Part shown: piece after piece, positions 42,966-52,247 of the stretch
Numbering within the stretch: the first letter of the stretch is position 1
How the letters are laid out: the number at the start of each line of letters is the position of its first letter
NCBI RefSeq assembly: GCF_000147335.1
Contig: NC_014501.1
Span: 4,766,501 to 4,830,500, forward strand
DNA from: Gloeothece verrucosa PCC 7822
Lineage (GTDB): Bacteria; Cyanobacteriota; Cyanobacteriia; Cyanobacteriales; Microcystaceae
Direction of reading: 5' to 3'
Length of the DNA: 64,000 nucleotides
Program-made: the position numbers and the translations under genes
Notes under the pieces: generated by a model
Databases searched by the model: none
Told to the model about the DNA's origin: nothing
What the model saw: the letters and a program-made list of their open reading frames with translations, nothing else

Positions 42966-45339
42966 GTTAAACTAAGCCGATTTGTTACCGCCTCGGCTCG
43001 TCTTCAAAACCGTACTTGAAGGTTTCCCCTCATACGGCTCCTCAACTACTCGATTCTTGTCATGAATACCTCGTTTTTAGGCTTCCATCGGTTCTAGTCT
43101 TTTTGTCGTGACAGTGGGCGTGTATGAGTTGTAAATTTTCATAACGGTCTTTCCCACCGAGGCTTTTTGGGATGATGTGGTCAACCTCCCATAAATCCCC
43201 TGCTTTGAATTTTTCTCCACAGATAGGACAATCGCCCTTTTGTTTTTTGAGTAGTTTTTGTTCTCGTGTTGTTAGTTCTAATGATTTGGATAGCCTTTCT
43301 CCCCAATAGACCACATCTCCGTCGTAAGGTGATTTTACATCTTGTACTTTGATGTGTCTTCTAATTTTGGTGTGGTTATGCTGGATTAGTTCGTGTCCTT
43401 TGGCGGATTTGAATACCCAGTTTCTTAGTTCAACCTTTTTGTAGTATTTTTCTTTTATCCACTTTAAACTTTTGTTAGGATGCCTCCTTAACATCCATCT
43501 TTTTAGTATTCGGTATATTAGGTCGTTGAAGTGGCTAAAGATTTTTTTACTAACATAGGGTTGGTAGTAGTTACACCATCCTCTGATAATTGGGTTTAAT
43601 AATCCTATAAGTCCTTCTTGACTTATACTTTTATTTTCTCGGATTTGGTTGGCTATTGTGTCGTAGTGCCTTTTGATTGCTTTATCAGACGGTTTGATAA
43701 GTGTTTTGAACCCTATTAGCTTGTTGTTGTGTTTTCCACAATGGTGTTTGCCTTTTGGGTAATGTCTGATGTTGCATCCTAAGAAATCAAAGCCTTCTAG
43801 CGTGTGTACTACTTGGGTTTTTTCGGGTTTGAGTTCGAGTCCGATTGGTTTGAGGTATTGGCTAATTAATTCTTTAGCTTTTTCTATAACCTCTTTTGAC
43901 TCGTGGATGCAGACAAAATCATCTGCGTATCTGATAAAGGCGAATGACCTAAGATTGTCTCTTTTTCCTCTACCTTTACTTCCTTTCCAGGTTTTGACCC
44001 ATTCGTTTAAGTAGTTTTCTATTCCATGTAATGTTATATTAGCCAATAGAGGACTGATTACGCCTCCTTGTGGCGTTCCTTCGGTACTTGGAAATAGTTC
44101 TTTTCCTTCCCTATATCCCGATTTTAACCATGCCCTGATTTGACGTTTGAAACCTATTAGTGTGTCTCCTAGTTTTTCTAATAGGTAATTGTGGTTTATT
44201 TTGTCAAAACATTTGGCTATATCAGCATCTAAAACCCATTTGTTTTTAAATCTTATTTGATTAAAGATAGCTGATATTGCGTCGTGACATGACCGACCTT
44301 TTCGGAATCCGTAGGAATTTGGTTCAAAGACTGCCTCCCATTCTGGCTCTAAAGCCAGTGTGACGAGCATTTGTGTTGCTCTATCTTTAATGGTTGGTAT
44401 TGACAGAGGGCGTTTTTCTCCGTTGGGTTTTGGGATGTATATCCTTCTTAATGGTTTAGATTTCCCGGAGATTTTAAGTTCACTAAGTAGTGTAAAGCGT
44501 TCTTTGGGTTTTAGGGCTTTTTTGCCGTCTATTCCTGCTGTTCGCTTCCCTCTGTTATCTTGTGTTACCTTTCTGATTGCTAGGGCTTTGGCACTACGAC
44601 TATTAACTAACAACCGTTGCAGTTTCTTGACTAGCTTTTGGTTTCCCTCTACTTTGGCTCGGTATATTCTCTTTTGCAGCTTCCAGACAGTTTTCTCAAT
44701 CTGTTTCCAGTTGATAGACTGCCAGTCGCTATACTCGGTTTGTTCCTTGTTCATGCTTTATTCGTCTGCTACTTAAGACTATACCTTTCGAGTAATCGGT
44801 TAACTTTGGGCTTATCCTTAACGTTACGTTAAGACGTTTGCTTCGGTTAACATCCTTGCCTCATAAGACTTGCGCTGGTTACTACTTATTGGCTCGACCT
44901 GCCTTTAAGAATCTTATGAGGCTTTCCCCGTTCCGATTGGTGATTTCACGTTACCTTTAGACCTCCTAAATATCCCGAATTGGTTTCGTTTGGTGGCGTT
45001 ATGAACCCGCACACATTCATAACCTTCCAATTGCTGACTATTTGTCTGCTGCTAATCAGCCCTGTTTCGCAGCTTAAAATTCACGAGATTTTAATAGGAT
45101 TCATGTTCTTGGTCTTGGGTAACTTTGCTAACACTTACACTCGCTTAGGGCTTTGGAGCTTGGGTGTATTTCCTAGGGCTTCGGACACTTGATAACCAGT
45201 CTCATGCCCGCCTAGGATGCTTTCATATAGCCACATATAGGAGGGAATTTAACCCCCATCATCCAATCAGTTATTAAGAATCTTTCTAGGATACTTGATT
45301 CTAACCTCCAGATTTTGACCTCTGGAGAACGGGTCGCAC
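42966..45339 (-). mobile_element. Group II intron (about 2.37 kb) inside tnpB
   Basis: The 5' end reads GTGCGACCCGTTCTCC on the minus strand at 45339, matching the GUGCG consensus. Next come roughly 580 bases of structured non-coding RNA (domains I-III), the maturase ORF in domain IV, then domain V (GAGCCGTATGAGGGGAAACC, about 43042, with its pairing TACGGTTT) and domain VI, ending in TTTAAC at 42966 (AY end). Sense orientation relative to tnpB, so splicing can restore the exon junction. Length, ORF type and 5' end fit a chloroplast-like (CL/IIB) class. It looks intact. Confidence 0.88.
43060..44754 (-). CDS. ltrA: Group II intron reverse transcriptase/maturase with HNH endonuclease
   Basis: 564-residue intron-encoded protein. 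RT domain (about 75-340) with blocks RRIYIPKPNGEKRPLSIPTIKDR, YGFRKGRSCHDAI, EGTPQGGVISPLLANI and the catalytic YADD in FIRYADDFVCIH. Maturase X region about 400-460 (IRGWCNYYQPYVSKK..., RRHPNKSLKWIKEKYYKK). C-terminal HNH zinc-finger endonuclease (CPICGEKF ... DHIIPKSLGGKD ... HCHDKK). It supports intron splicing, reverse transcription and target-primed insertion. Start ATG 44754 lies about 585 bases inside the intron, as is normal. Confidence 0.95.
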   Translation of the reverse strand: MNKEQTEYSDWQSINWKQIEKTVWKLQKRIYRAKVEGNQKLVKKLQRLLVNSRSAKALAIRKVTQDNRGKRTAGIDGKKALKPKERFTLLSELKISGKSKPLRRIYIPKPNGEKRPLSIPTIKDRATQMLVTLALEPEWEAVFEPNSYGFRKGRSCHDAISAIFNQIRFKNKWVLDADIAKCFDKINHNYLLEKLGDTLIGFKRQIRAWLKSGYREGKELFPSTEGTPQGGVISPLLANITLHGIENYLNEWVKTWKGSKGRGKRDNLRSFAFIRYADDFVCIHESKEVIEKAKELISQYLKPIGLELKPEKTQVVHTLEGFDFLGCNIRHYPKGKHHCGKHNNKLIGFKTLIKPSDKAIKRHYDTIANQIRENKSISQEGLIGLLNPIIRGWCNYYQPYVSKKIFSHFNDLIYRILKRWMLRRHPNKSLKWIKEKYYKKVELRNWVFKSAKGHELIQHNHTKIRRHIKVQDVKSPYDGDVVYWGERLSKSLELTTREQKLLKKQKGDCPICGEKFKAGDLWEVDHIIPKSLGGKDRYENLQLIHAHCHDKKTRTDGSLKTRYS

Positions 45340-45546
45340 GTGCAGCTATTTTATGTTGCCAATCTCTTCTCTGATTAGCCACTTTGGTTTGGAGTTTACT
45401 GACCTTTTTCTTGGCTTTGCGCCATCTTTTTGAGGCTTTAATCTTTTTCTTCCAGTTAGGGCAACGCTTGCGTCTTAATTGCTTAGAAGCTTTTTTGATT
45501 TTTCTTGGTTTTTAGCTAGAAATTTAGGATTATCTATGATAGTTCC
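45340..45546 (-). pseudogene. tnpB: tnpB exon 1 remnant with a frameshift
   Basis: Upstream of the intron the minus strand reads NPKFLAKNQEKSKK in one frame, then ASKQLRRKRCPNWKKKIKAS...RRDWQHKIAA in the next frame, the TnpB middle region ahead of exon 2. One A appears lost in the six-A run (about 45491-45496), so the frame breaks. The N-terminal roughly 180 residues are gone; the sequence beyond about 45546 belongs to a different gene remnant (tnpA) on the other strand. Confidence 0.75.
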
Positions 45547-45754
45547 GTGCACCCAAACAACAATATATCGGTGTTTGTCAAAAACCTAAAATCATCTTCT
45601 TCTCGCTTACTCCGCAAAGAATTTGAGCTAGAATTATCTAAGACCTACTCGAAGCCGGTATTATGGTCTAGTTCTCCGCAGCGTTATTTCGGCAGGAGGT
45701 GCGCCATTAGAAGTTCTCAAGAAGTATATCCAGAATCAATCAACTCCGTCCTAA
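45547..45754 (+). pseudogene. tnpA: tnpA (IS200-type Y1 transposase) C-terminal remnant
   Basis: Plus strand reads VFVKNLKSSSSRLLRKEFELELSK and KPVLWSSS, the C-terminal TnpA region, then after a frameshift GGAPLEVLKKYIQNQSTPS and a stop at 45752. The N-terminal half with the HUH motif is missing. The divergent tnpA/tnpB order fits IS605, but both N-termini are deleted at the shared centre, so the element is dead. Confidence 0.75.
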
Positions 45755-45821
45755 ATCCTGCCCTCGCTCTCATCCCTCGAACTCCACTACGTTTCGTTCG
45801 GGGATTTCCCGCTCGGAACTG

Positions 45822-46730
45822 TTAAATTAATGGCGTTGGAGGAGGACAAATTAATTCTATTAATTTACCGGTTACTGGATGAAAAAAAGATAAACCATAA
45901 GCGTGCAGATGATAGCCGCCATCCCCTGGAACCGGTAATTTTTCCCCTGCTATTGGCTCCGGAATACGAGGAACCCCACCAATTTGATAAAGAGGGTCGC
46001 CAATTAAAGGATATCCCGCCACAGCTAAATGAATGCGGATTTGATGAGGTCGTCCGGTCAGAATTTTAACTTCCACTAAGGTCGTGGTAGGATTACGTTT
46101 TAAAACATGACACTCGCTATAAGCTTTCATTCCGTCAGCAGTCGCACCGAAGACATAGCCCAAAACTGGATGAGGAATTTTACCGATGGGATGAGTAATC
46201 ACGAAATGGTCAGGTATATTGCCGCTCCCCACCAAAGCGCGGTAAATTTTCCCCACTTGATGAGAGCGCATTTGCTCAGTGAGATTTGCTCTAGCATGGG
46301 GTGAACGAGCTAATAAAACTAACCCCGATGTCCCTCTACCCAAACGATGAACCGGTATAGGAGTGCGCTGTGGGTATTGCTGTTGCAGTAAAGATAGCAA
46401 AGTATGTTCTAGAAAACCCCCACCGGGTAATACAGGCAATAAAGAGGGTTTAGCCACCACTAACACCTCATCATCTTCATAGAAAACCTCAAAAGACAAA
46501 GGAACCTCCGGTTCTTCCCAAGGAGGACGATGATAAGTGAGCTTTTGCCCAGGTTGCAAGAGGGTTTGAGGGTCTTGAGAACATCCGTCAATCAAGATTT
46601 GCCCTGATTGAATTCTCTCAAGCCACTCAGATGGACCTGAATGAGAATATTTTTGTGTATAGTATTCTATAAGCGTCAATCCCGCCTCAGTTTTGCTGAC
46701 TTGTTCCTCATAAATCCAGCCCTTGTTCAT
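45822..46730 (-). CDS. RluA-family pseudouridine synthase with altered catalytic motif
   Basis: 302 residues from ATG at 46730; a TTG two codons earlier is unlikely. An S4-like N-terminal part (LERIQSGQILIDG ... LQPGQKLTYHRP) precedes the RluA fold (VVAKPSLLPVLPGGG, TGRPHQIRIHLA, LIGDPLY). The catalytic motif HRLDRxTSG reads HRLGRGTSG: the nucleophilic Asp is Gly131. I believe a Gly here is shared with a cyanobacterial/plant subgroup, so it may be a real subfamily and not a single mutation. RNA target unknown. Confidence 0.85.
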   Translation of the reverse strand: MNKGWIYEEQVSKTEAGLTLIEYYTQKYSHSGPSEWLERIQSGQILIDGCSQDPQTLLQPGQKLTYHRPPWEEPEVPLSFEVFYEDDEVLVVAKPSLLPVLPGGGFLEHTLLSLLQQQYPQRTPIPVHRLGRGTSGLVLLARSPHARANLTEQMRSHQVGKIYRALVGSGNIPDHFVITHPIGKIPHPVLGYVFGATADGMKAYSECHVLKRNPTTTLVEVKILTGRPHQIRIHLAVAGYPLIGDPLYQIGGVPRIPEPIAGEKLPVPGDGGYHLHAYGLSFFHPVTGKLIELICPPPTPLI

Positions 46731-46749
46731 AGCCAAGAAAAAATCAATT

Positions 46750-47433
46750 TTATCCCACGTGATGGCCTAATTCTTCTTGTAACATTTTCTCGTAAATTTT
46801 CGGTAAATGAGGACTCATAGAATTATTTTCTATGCCATAGCCTAAACTCGTCCAAGTTCCCGACAACAGACGCAAAACCTCTTCTATTTTGCCCTCTTTT
46901 AACAACTGAGAAATATTCACACCCCAAGCTAACGGGTCATTTAACCAAGCGTAAATCACCCGGTCTTGATACTCAGGTTCAAAACTGTAGGATTTCCACC
47001 ACAAAAAGCCAGAAGGATGAGGGTGATAGCGTTGGGCTTTTTCATACCAAGTGGTGTTGAGAAATTGATAACGTCCGGCTGCGGTACTACAATTACCCAC
47101 ATTAGGCCCTGTCACAATCGGAACACATTCACTCGGATGTTGACTTAAATCTGACACATATTGGCCCCCATAAAGCACATTATAGGGTTGTTCGACATTA
47201 GACTCACTGGCGGTAATGGTTCGCATCAAAGCGCGAATATAGGGATCACCTCCAGTCATCACTAGGGGTTGAGGTTCGTAGTTATTAAAAAAGCGAGTCA
47301 GTGACGATGACTTTTTAAGCTCTGTAGTCAATAAATTGAGCAATAAAATCGCCAGAACCGAAAAACTCAATAAACTAAGAATTTTAAACGGTTTGAGTTT
47401 TTGGCGAGTGCGAGAGCGAGTAGAGCGCGGCAA
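46750..47433 (-). CDS. Membrane-anchored lysozyme-like muramidase (phage lambda R-like, COG4678 type)
   Basis: 227 residues: basic N-terminus, one TM (about 19-37), then an extracytoplasmic lysozyme-like domain. Catalytic region RTITASESN with the predicted Glu; PYNVLYGG, STAAGRYQFLNTTWYEKAQ follow the phage-type muramidase pattern. It probably cleaves or remodels peptidoglycan in the periplasm. There are no phage structural genes nearby, so it is a chromosomal domesticated member. The gene is directly upstream of the RluA-like gene on the same strand (19 bases), so they may be one operon. Confidence 0.85.
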   Translation of the reverse strand: MPRSTRSRTRQKLKPFKILSLLSFSVLAILLLNLLTTELKKSSSLTRFFNNYEPQPLVMTGGDPYIRALMRTITASESNVEQPYNVLYGGQYVSDLSQHPSECVPIVTGPNVGNCSTAAGRYQFLNTTWYEKAQRYHPHPSGFLWWKSYSFEPEYQDRVIYAWLNDPLAWGVNISQLLKEGKIEEVLRLLSGTWTSLGYGIENNSMSPHLPKIYEKMLQEELGHHVG

Positions 47434-47474
47434 TTGTTCACTCCTGTTTGATTAACTCAATCACAAGCAGTATC

Positions 47475-48134
47475 TTAAGCAATTCTAGCAAATAGCTCTT
47501 GCCAACTTTTGGGAGTTGCCTCACTGTTTGTAACAATTTCTAAGATTTTATTACGAGATTCGGGATAAAACAGAGATTCTACGCAAACTTGGGCCACTTG
47601 CTCGCGAGGAATTCTGCCTTCAAACAGGGTATCTGCGGATGACATCACTAGGGAATCTCGGTTATCTTCATTATTAAGACCACCTGGACGGACAATTGTA
47701 TAAGTTAGGCCACTGTTGGTCAGATAGATTTCCGCCTGTTTCTTCCAATAGAGGATTAACCAAAACAGGTTTAAGGGATGGAAAAATTGAGAAACGCATA
47801 AAGAGGTCACTAACACAAAATGCTCTATTCCTTTGGCTTTGGCTGCGTCTACTAAATTTTTCGTTCCTAAATAATCCACTTGGTAAGGCCCGGTAGGATC
47901 AAAACTTGGTCTAGCTCCTGTCGCGCAAAGTAGTACGGTGCTGTTTCCAATGGCTCCTTTTAGTCCTTCTGAGTTGAGAACATCACCAACTACCAATTCT
48001 GTTTCGGGAGGCAAGATCTTTTTTGCGGGTTCTAAGTCTCTCACTAGGGCCCGCACAGGAATATTTCTACTGAGTAATTCTTTGACGATTCTTTGTCCGG
48101 TCTGCCCCGTGCTTCCTGCTACAAATGCTTTCAT
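47475..48134 (-). CDS. Atypical SDR (NAD(P)-binding) protein
   Basis: 219 residues from ATG at 48134, preceded by AAGGAG eight bases upstream; an in-frame upstream start adds a nonconserved tail. Rossmann nucleotide-binding GSTGQTGQ (residues 7-14), ALVRD, GARPSFDP, and LTYTIVRPGGL. The usual YxxxK catalytic pair is not obvious (WKKQAE is nearby), typical of the SDR_a5/Ycf39-like atypical class. Substrate unknown. Confidence 0.85.
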   Translation of the reverse strand: MKAFVAGSTGQTGQRIVKELLSRNIPVRALVRDLEPAKKILPPETELVVGDVLNSEGLKGAIGNSTVLLCATGARPSFDPTGPYQVDYLGTKNLVDAAKAKGIEHFVLVTSLCVSQFFHPLNLFWLILYWKKQAEIYLTNSGLTYTIVRPGGLNNEDNRDSLVMSSADTLFEGRIPREQVAQVCVESLFYPESRNKILEIVTNSEATPKSWQELFARIA

Positions 48135-48263
48135 CGATTTCTCCTTAAGAGTGATTTTTGAGCGACTTATCACTATCTGAACATCTAAAAACTAGATTCG
48201 TCTTTAAAATATAAAACAGTGCTTAATAAAAGTTTACCGTCAATTTTGTTTGGGGAGGAGATT

Positions 48264-49013
48264 ATGCAGTCCCATTACTTTAACCAACAAGCTCTAGATT
48301 TGTCTGAATCATCCTCAATGTATTCAGTTATTGACGAGTCTACAGAACAATTGGAACTAGCATCTGCAACTCCTGTGGATTTTCAAACCCATTTTGCCGG
48401 TTGTATGGAGATGTATAGCGATGCTCAAACGGTAGCTCACTATTTAGCCGCTCACGAAGGATGGTTTTGTCGCTGCGCTGAACCGATGAAGACTCAATCT
48501 TTTGGAGAGAATGGTTATATTTTAGCGATAGGGCGGTATGGGGCTTTTGGTTTTGATGTGGAGCCGAAAATGGCGGTTATTTTAGCGCCTGCGGTGGATA
48601 ACACTTATGATATGTATAGTGTGGCTATTCCTGATGAGCCTTATATGGGCTATGAGGTAGATTATCAAGCGTCGATGCGACTCGATGAAATTTCTGTGGA
48701 TCAAGCGGCTAAGGGAATAGAACAGATTTTTAAAAAACAGGGCATGAGTGAAGTTCCACAAGTCATCACCCGGGTAAAATGGCAGCTTCATTTAAAAGTT
48801 TCCGTGAGATTTCCTAAGTTTATTTATAAGTTACCTGTGTCTGTGATTCAAAAAACGGGTGATCGGGTTTTAACGGAAATTGTGCGCCAGATTTCTCCTC
48901 GTCTGACCTTAAAAGTTCAAAAAGATTTTCATCAGAGTCATGAGTTACCTTTACCCTCAAAAGAAGGACGGGAGTTTTATAAAATTTCGGCTTCTGAAGA
49001 AAAGGTAGCCTAA
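48264..49013 (+). CDS. DUF1997 family protein
   Basis: 249 residues from ATG at 48264 (MQSHYFNQQALDLSESSSMY), just after a GGGGAGGAG ribosome site; an upstream ATG gives a nonconserved tail. Central beta-rich segment QTHFAGCMEMYSDAQTVAHYL, FGFDVEPKMAVIL, LKVSVRFPKFIYKLP; family DUF1997 occurs in cyanobacteria and plants and has no known role. Divergent from the SDR gene (130 bases). Confidence 0.8.
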   Translation: MQSHYFNQQALDLSESSSMYSVIDESTEQLELASATPVDFQTHFAGCMEMYSDAQTVAHYLAAHEGWFCRCAEPMKTQSFGENGYILAIGRYGAFGFDVEPKMAVILAPAVDNTYDMYSVAIPDEPYMGYEVDYQASMRLDEISVDQAAKGIEQIFKKQGMSEVPQVITRVKWQLHLKVSVRFPKFIYKLPVSVIQKTGDRVLTEIVRQISPRLTLKVQKDFHQSHELPLPSKEGREFYKISASEEKVA

Positions 49014-49054
49014 ACTGAGATCTTGCACCAATTTATTTAAAACCTTGTCAAATC

Positions 49055-49174
49055 GGGGAAAGGTTAAAGGGCAAAGGTTAAAGGGCAAAGGGGAAAGGAC
49101 AAAGGCTATTTTATCCTTTACTCCACCGGGTCCCATTACCTATTACCCATTACCCATTCCCCATTCCCCATTCC
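49055..49174. repeat. Short tandem repeats after DUF1997 and inside the P-type ATPase 3' end
   Basis: Two arrays: AAAGG/TTAAAGGGCAAAGG units (49057-49103) and ATTACCC/ATTCCCC heptamers (49134-49174). The second array encodes the last residues of the P-type ATPase on the minus strand and includes its stop. Confidence 0.7.
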
Positions 49175-52100
49175 CCCTGTGGAGTGGTGTAATTTCTATC
49201 ACTTCCTCTTCTTCTAACAAATTTTCTTCCCTAAGCGCAGGCTTGGTTTCTTCATTAATAGCCAAAGGAAGCAAGGCACTACCGCCAATAATTACGCCAT
49301 CGAGAAGGCCTACAGGAACCACTTGTAAAAGATTTCCCATAGCCGGGAAAGCCAGAGGCAACAATTGTAAAGCCAAAGAACCCCCCAAAGCCGCATTAAG
49401 ATAAGGATTCGGCGGTAACTGAGCTTTTCTCAAGCGTTTTTCAGTGCGGCAACTCAGAGCATGAAATAATTGTCCACAGACCAAACTCATGAAAGCAATG
49501 GTACTGGCTCTTGCTCCTGCCCCATAGCGTACTAATCCATAACTATAAGCGCTTAAGGTACTCACGGACAACATAGTCGATTCTAAAGTAATTCGTCCTA
49601 AATCAGAACCTTTGAGAATCGGTTCATCAGGTGAGCGAGGAGGGACTTCGAGAACATCCGGTTCAGGCGGCTCTTGAGCTAACGCTAATCCGGGGAATAC
49701 ATCGGTCACTAGATTAAGCCATAATAATTGCATAGCGTTCAGTGGATGTCCCAAACCCGCTATACTGGCAAATAACATTACGAGAATCTCGCTTAAGTTG
49801 GTTGATAAGAGAAAATGTAGGGATTTGCGAATATTGTTATAAGTAGTACGTCCTTGACTAATAGCAACGATCATGGTTTCTATATTGTCATCCTCGAGGA
49901 TCACATCTGCTACTTCTCGCGCGGCATCGGTGCCGGTGTGTCCCATTACCACCCCAACTTCGGCGGCTTTTAAGGCGGGTGTGTCGTTGATTCCATCTCC
50001 CGTCATGGCTACCACTTTGCCGGTATGTTGCAGGGCCTGCACCACTTGCAGTTTATGAGCCGGAGTAATGCGCGCAAAAATATTGACATGATTGCACAGT
50101 TTTCTCATGGCATGGGGATCATCGCTGTCTAATTCGCTGGAGTCGACAATATTTAGTTTCTTTTGGGCTGAAAGTTTTAATTCTTGGCCAATGGCGTAGG
50201 CTGTAGAGCGTTGATCGCCGGTGATCATCACGGTTTCAATGCCGGCATGATGGAATTGACCAATTAAGGTTTTAACACCGTTTCTAATGGGATCGATCAT
50301 GGCTATCAATCCTAACCAGACTAAATGATGTCCATAACCGTTTCCGTTACCATTTCCATTCCCGTTACTGTGGGCAGAGTGATCAACTTGAGCATAAGCT
50401 ATCCCTAACACCCGTAAGGCTTTAGCGGCAAGATGCTCATTTTGATGTTCTAAGGCGCGACGATCTGCCTCAGAAAGCGGCAACCGTTGACCCTCTTTTT
50501 CATACCAGCCGCATTGTTTTAATACTTCTGAGGGATTTCCTTTGACGGCGATCCATTTTTGCGATTCACCACTGGTGTGAATGGTGGTCATAATATTATT
50601 AAACTGGGAACGATGGCTAGTTTCAGTGCGAGGATAGTTTTCTCTAAGCTTTTGCACATCCATTCCGGCGGCTATGGCTACTTCAACGAGGGCATTTTCC
50701 GTCGAAGATCCTTTAATTCTGTATTCCTGATTTTTCTTACGAGTGATTTCAGAATCATTGCACAGTACCACCACCTGAAGCAGCTTGAGCAGTTTTTCGC
50801 TGCTAGAGGGTTTGAGGGGTTGTTGGTCTTGCCAAAATTTGCCCCCTTCTATTTTGATCGTTTTGTTGTCAGTATAGATTTCTACCACTGACATCTGATT
50901 TGCTGTCAAAGTCCCAGTTTTATCGAGGCAAATGGTTTGAATTGAACCTAAAGCTTCTACTGCATTCAGACGACGAATGAGGACTTTTCTCTTACGCATA
51001 TTACGGATACCCAAGGCCAGAGTGGTGGTGGCGATGGTGGGCAGTCCTTCGGGTACAGCCGCTACAGCTAGAGAGATAGAGCTTTTGAGCATTTGTATCA
51101 GACCGTAACCTCTAGCTAACCCGAGGGTAAAGATTAAGCCGCACACTGCCCCAGAGGCGACGACGAGTTGTCCTCCGGCTTGAGCCAATTGCTTTTCTAG
51201 GGGGGTTTGGGGGTTGTTGGTTTCTCCCACTAAAGCTTGTATTTTGCCGACTTCTGTCTGTTTGCCGGTGGCTACTACGACGGCTTTTCCTTGTCCACCT
51301 GTCACGAAAGTCCCTCGGTAAGTCATGTTAACTCGTTCAGCGAGGGGCACTTGAGCCTCTATGAGGGTTTGAGCAAATTTTTGCACCGGAATGCTTTCTC
51401 CGGTGAGGGCTGATTCATCAAGGGTTAGATTTTCTGCTTCAATGAGTCTTGCATCTGCGGGGATATAACAGCCGGGTTTAAGGATTAAAATATCTCCCAC
51501 CACGATTTCGGCGGCGTGAACATGAGTAATTTCACCTTCTCGCATCACCCAGGCAGAGGGGTTTACCAGGTTCTTGAGAGAATTAATGATGCGTTCTGAT
51601 TGGCTTTCGGTCACATAGCCTAGGATAGCGTTAATGGTTACTACCCCCATGATGACCCCTGCATCTATTATGCCTCCGGTAATAATCGATAAACCTGCTG
51701 CCAAAGTTAATAGGGCGACGGGGGCTGATTTAAAATAATCAATAAAAATACTTAATCCTGAACGGGGTTTAGCTTCGCTGAGTACATTTGCCCCATATCG
51801 TTGACTATGGTTTTGTACTAATTGAGTGGTCAGTCCGGTTTCGCTGGAGGTATCTAATTGAGCGAGGATGCTGTCTATATCTTCAAAATGCCACAGTTGA
51901 GCCGGTACGGCTTCACCGCTATGCCCGTTCCCTAGGTTTTCTAGTTGTTTATATTGTTGAGGATGTTGGTAAAATTCTTGGACAAGGGCTTCGATCAAAC
52001 TCTTGATTTCTTCTGGATTACGGTCTGCTTGATATAATAATAAAAGATTACCGCTTGTGGTGTTAGCCCGCACATAGTTAATACCTCTTTCGTGAGATAG

Positions 52101-52247
52101 CTTCATCTCTAGAAGATATTTGAGAGCTAAAAATTGTCGCAACCCTTTTATTTTGTATCGTCTTCTTCCTTTGATGCTTGTGTGCAGAGTGGAGAGGATA
52201 TTCTTTGTGCTTTTTCCATTTAGGGAGGCCTGAGTAAAGTTTTTCAT
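49143..52247 (-). CDS. P-type cation-transporting ATPase (P2-like) with N-terminal HMA-like region
   Basis: 1034 residues. A roughly 100-residue N-terminal extension including an HMA_2-like region (SGNLLLLYQADRNPEEIKSL), then a P-type core: LTLDESALTGESIPVQK (TGES), VAAVPEGLPTIATTTLALGIR (P2-type PEGLP helix), CLDKTGTLTANQMS (phospho-Asp), ITGDQRST and MTGDGINDTPALKAAEVG, ending with four more TM segments. PEGLP and overall order suggest Ca2+ or other divalent/monovalent cation pumping, not heavy-metal P1B. A loop carries (NG)n: SNGNGNGNGNGYG. The C-terminus GNGEWGMGNG is encoded by an ATTCCCC/ATTACCC repeat array. Confidence 0.9.
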   Translation of the reverse strand: MKNFTQASLNGKSTKNILSTLHTSIKGRRRYKIKGLRQFLALKYLLEMKLSHERGINYVRANTTSGNLLLLYQADRNPEEIKSLIEALVQEFYQHPQQYKQLENLGNGHSGEAVPAQLWHFEDIDSILAQLDTSSETGLTTQLVQNHSQRYGANVLSEAKPRSGLSIFIDYFKSAPVALLTLAAGLSIITGGIIDAGVIMGVVTINAILGYVTESQSERIINSLKNLVNPSAWVMREGEITHVHAAEIVVGDILILKPGCYIPADARLIEAENLTLDESALTGESIPVQKFAQTLIEAQVPLAERVNMTYRGTFVTGGQGKAVVVATGKQTEVGKIQALVGETNNPQTPLEKQLAQAGGQLVVASGAVCGLIFTLGLARGYGLIQMLKSSISLAVAAVPEGLPTIATTTLALGIRNMRKRKVLIRRLNAVEALGSIQTICLDKTGTLTANQMSVVEIYTDNKTIKIEGGKFWQDQQPLKPSSSEKLLKLLQVVVLCNDSEITRKKNQEYRIKGSSTENALVEVAIAAGMDVQKLRENYPRTETSHRSQFNNIMTTIHTSGESQKWIAVKGNPSEVLKQCGWYEKEGQRLPLSEADRRALEHQNEHLAAKALRVLGIAYAQVDHSAHSNGNGNGNGNGYGHHLVWLGLIAMIDPIRNGVKTLIGQFHHAGIETVMITGDQRSTAYAIGQELKLSAQKKLNIVDSSELDSDDPHAMRKLCNHVNIFARITPAHKLQVVQALQHTGKVVAMTGDGINDTPALKAAEVGVVMGHTGTDAAREVADVILEDDNIETMIVAISQGRTTYNNIRKSLHFLLSTNLSEILVMLFASIAGLGHPLNAMQLLWLNLVTDVFPGLALAQEPPEPDVLEVPPRSPDEPILKGSDLGRITLESTMLSVSTLSAYSYGLVRYGAGARASTIAFMSLVCGQLFHALSCRTEKRLRKAQLPPNPYLNAALGGSLALQLLPLAFPAMGNLLQVVPVGLLDGVIIGGSALLPLAINEETKPALREENLLEEEEVIEITPLHRGNGEWGMGNG

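Noticed and set aside
46750..47433. Prophage remnant suggested by lysozyme-like gene
   Set aside because: No other phage genes; domesticated muramidases of this class are common on cyanobacterial chromosomes.
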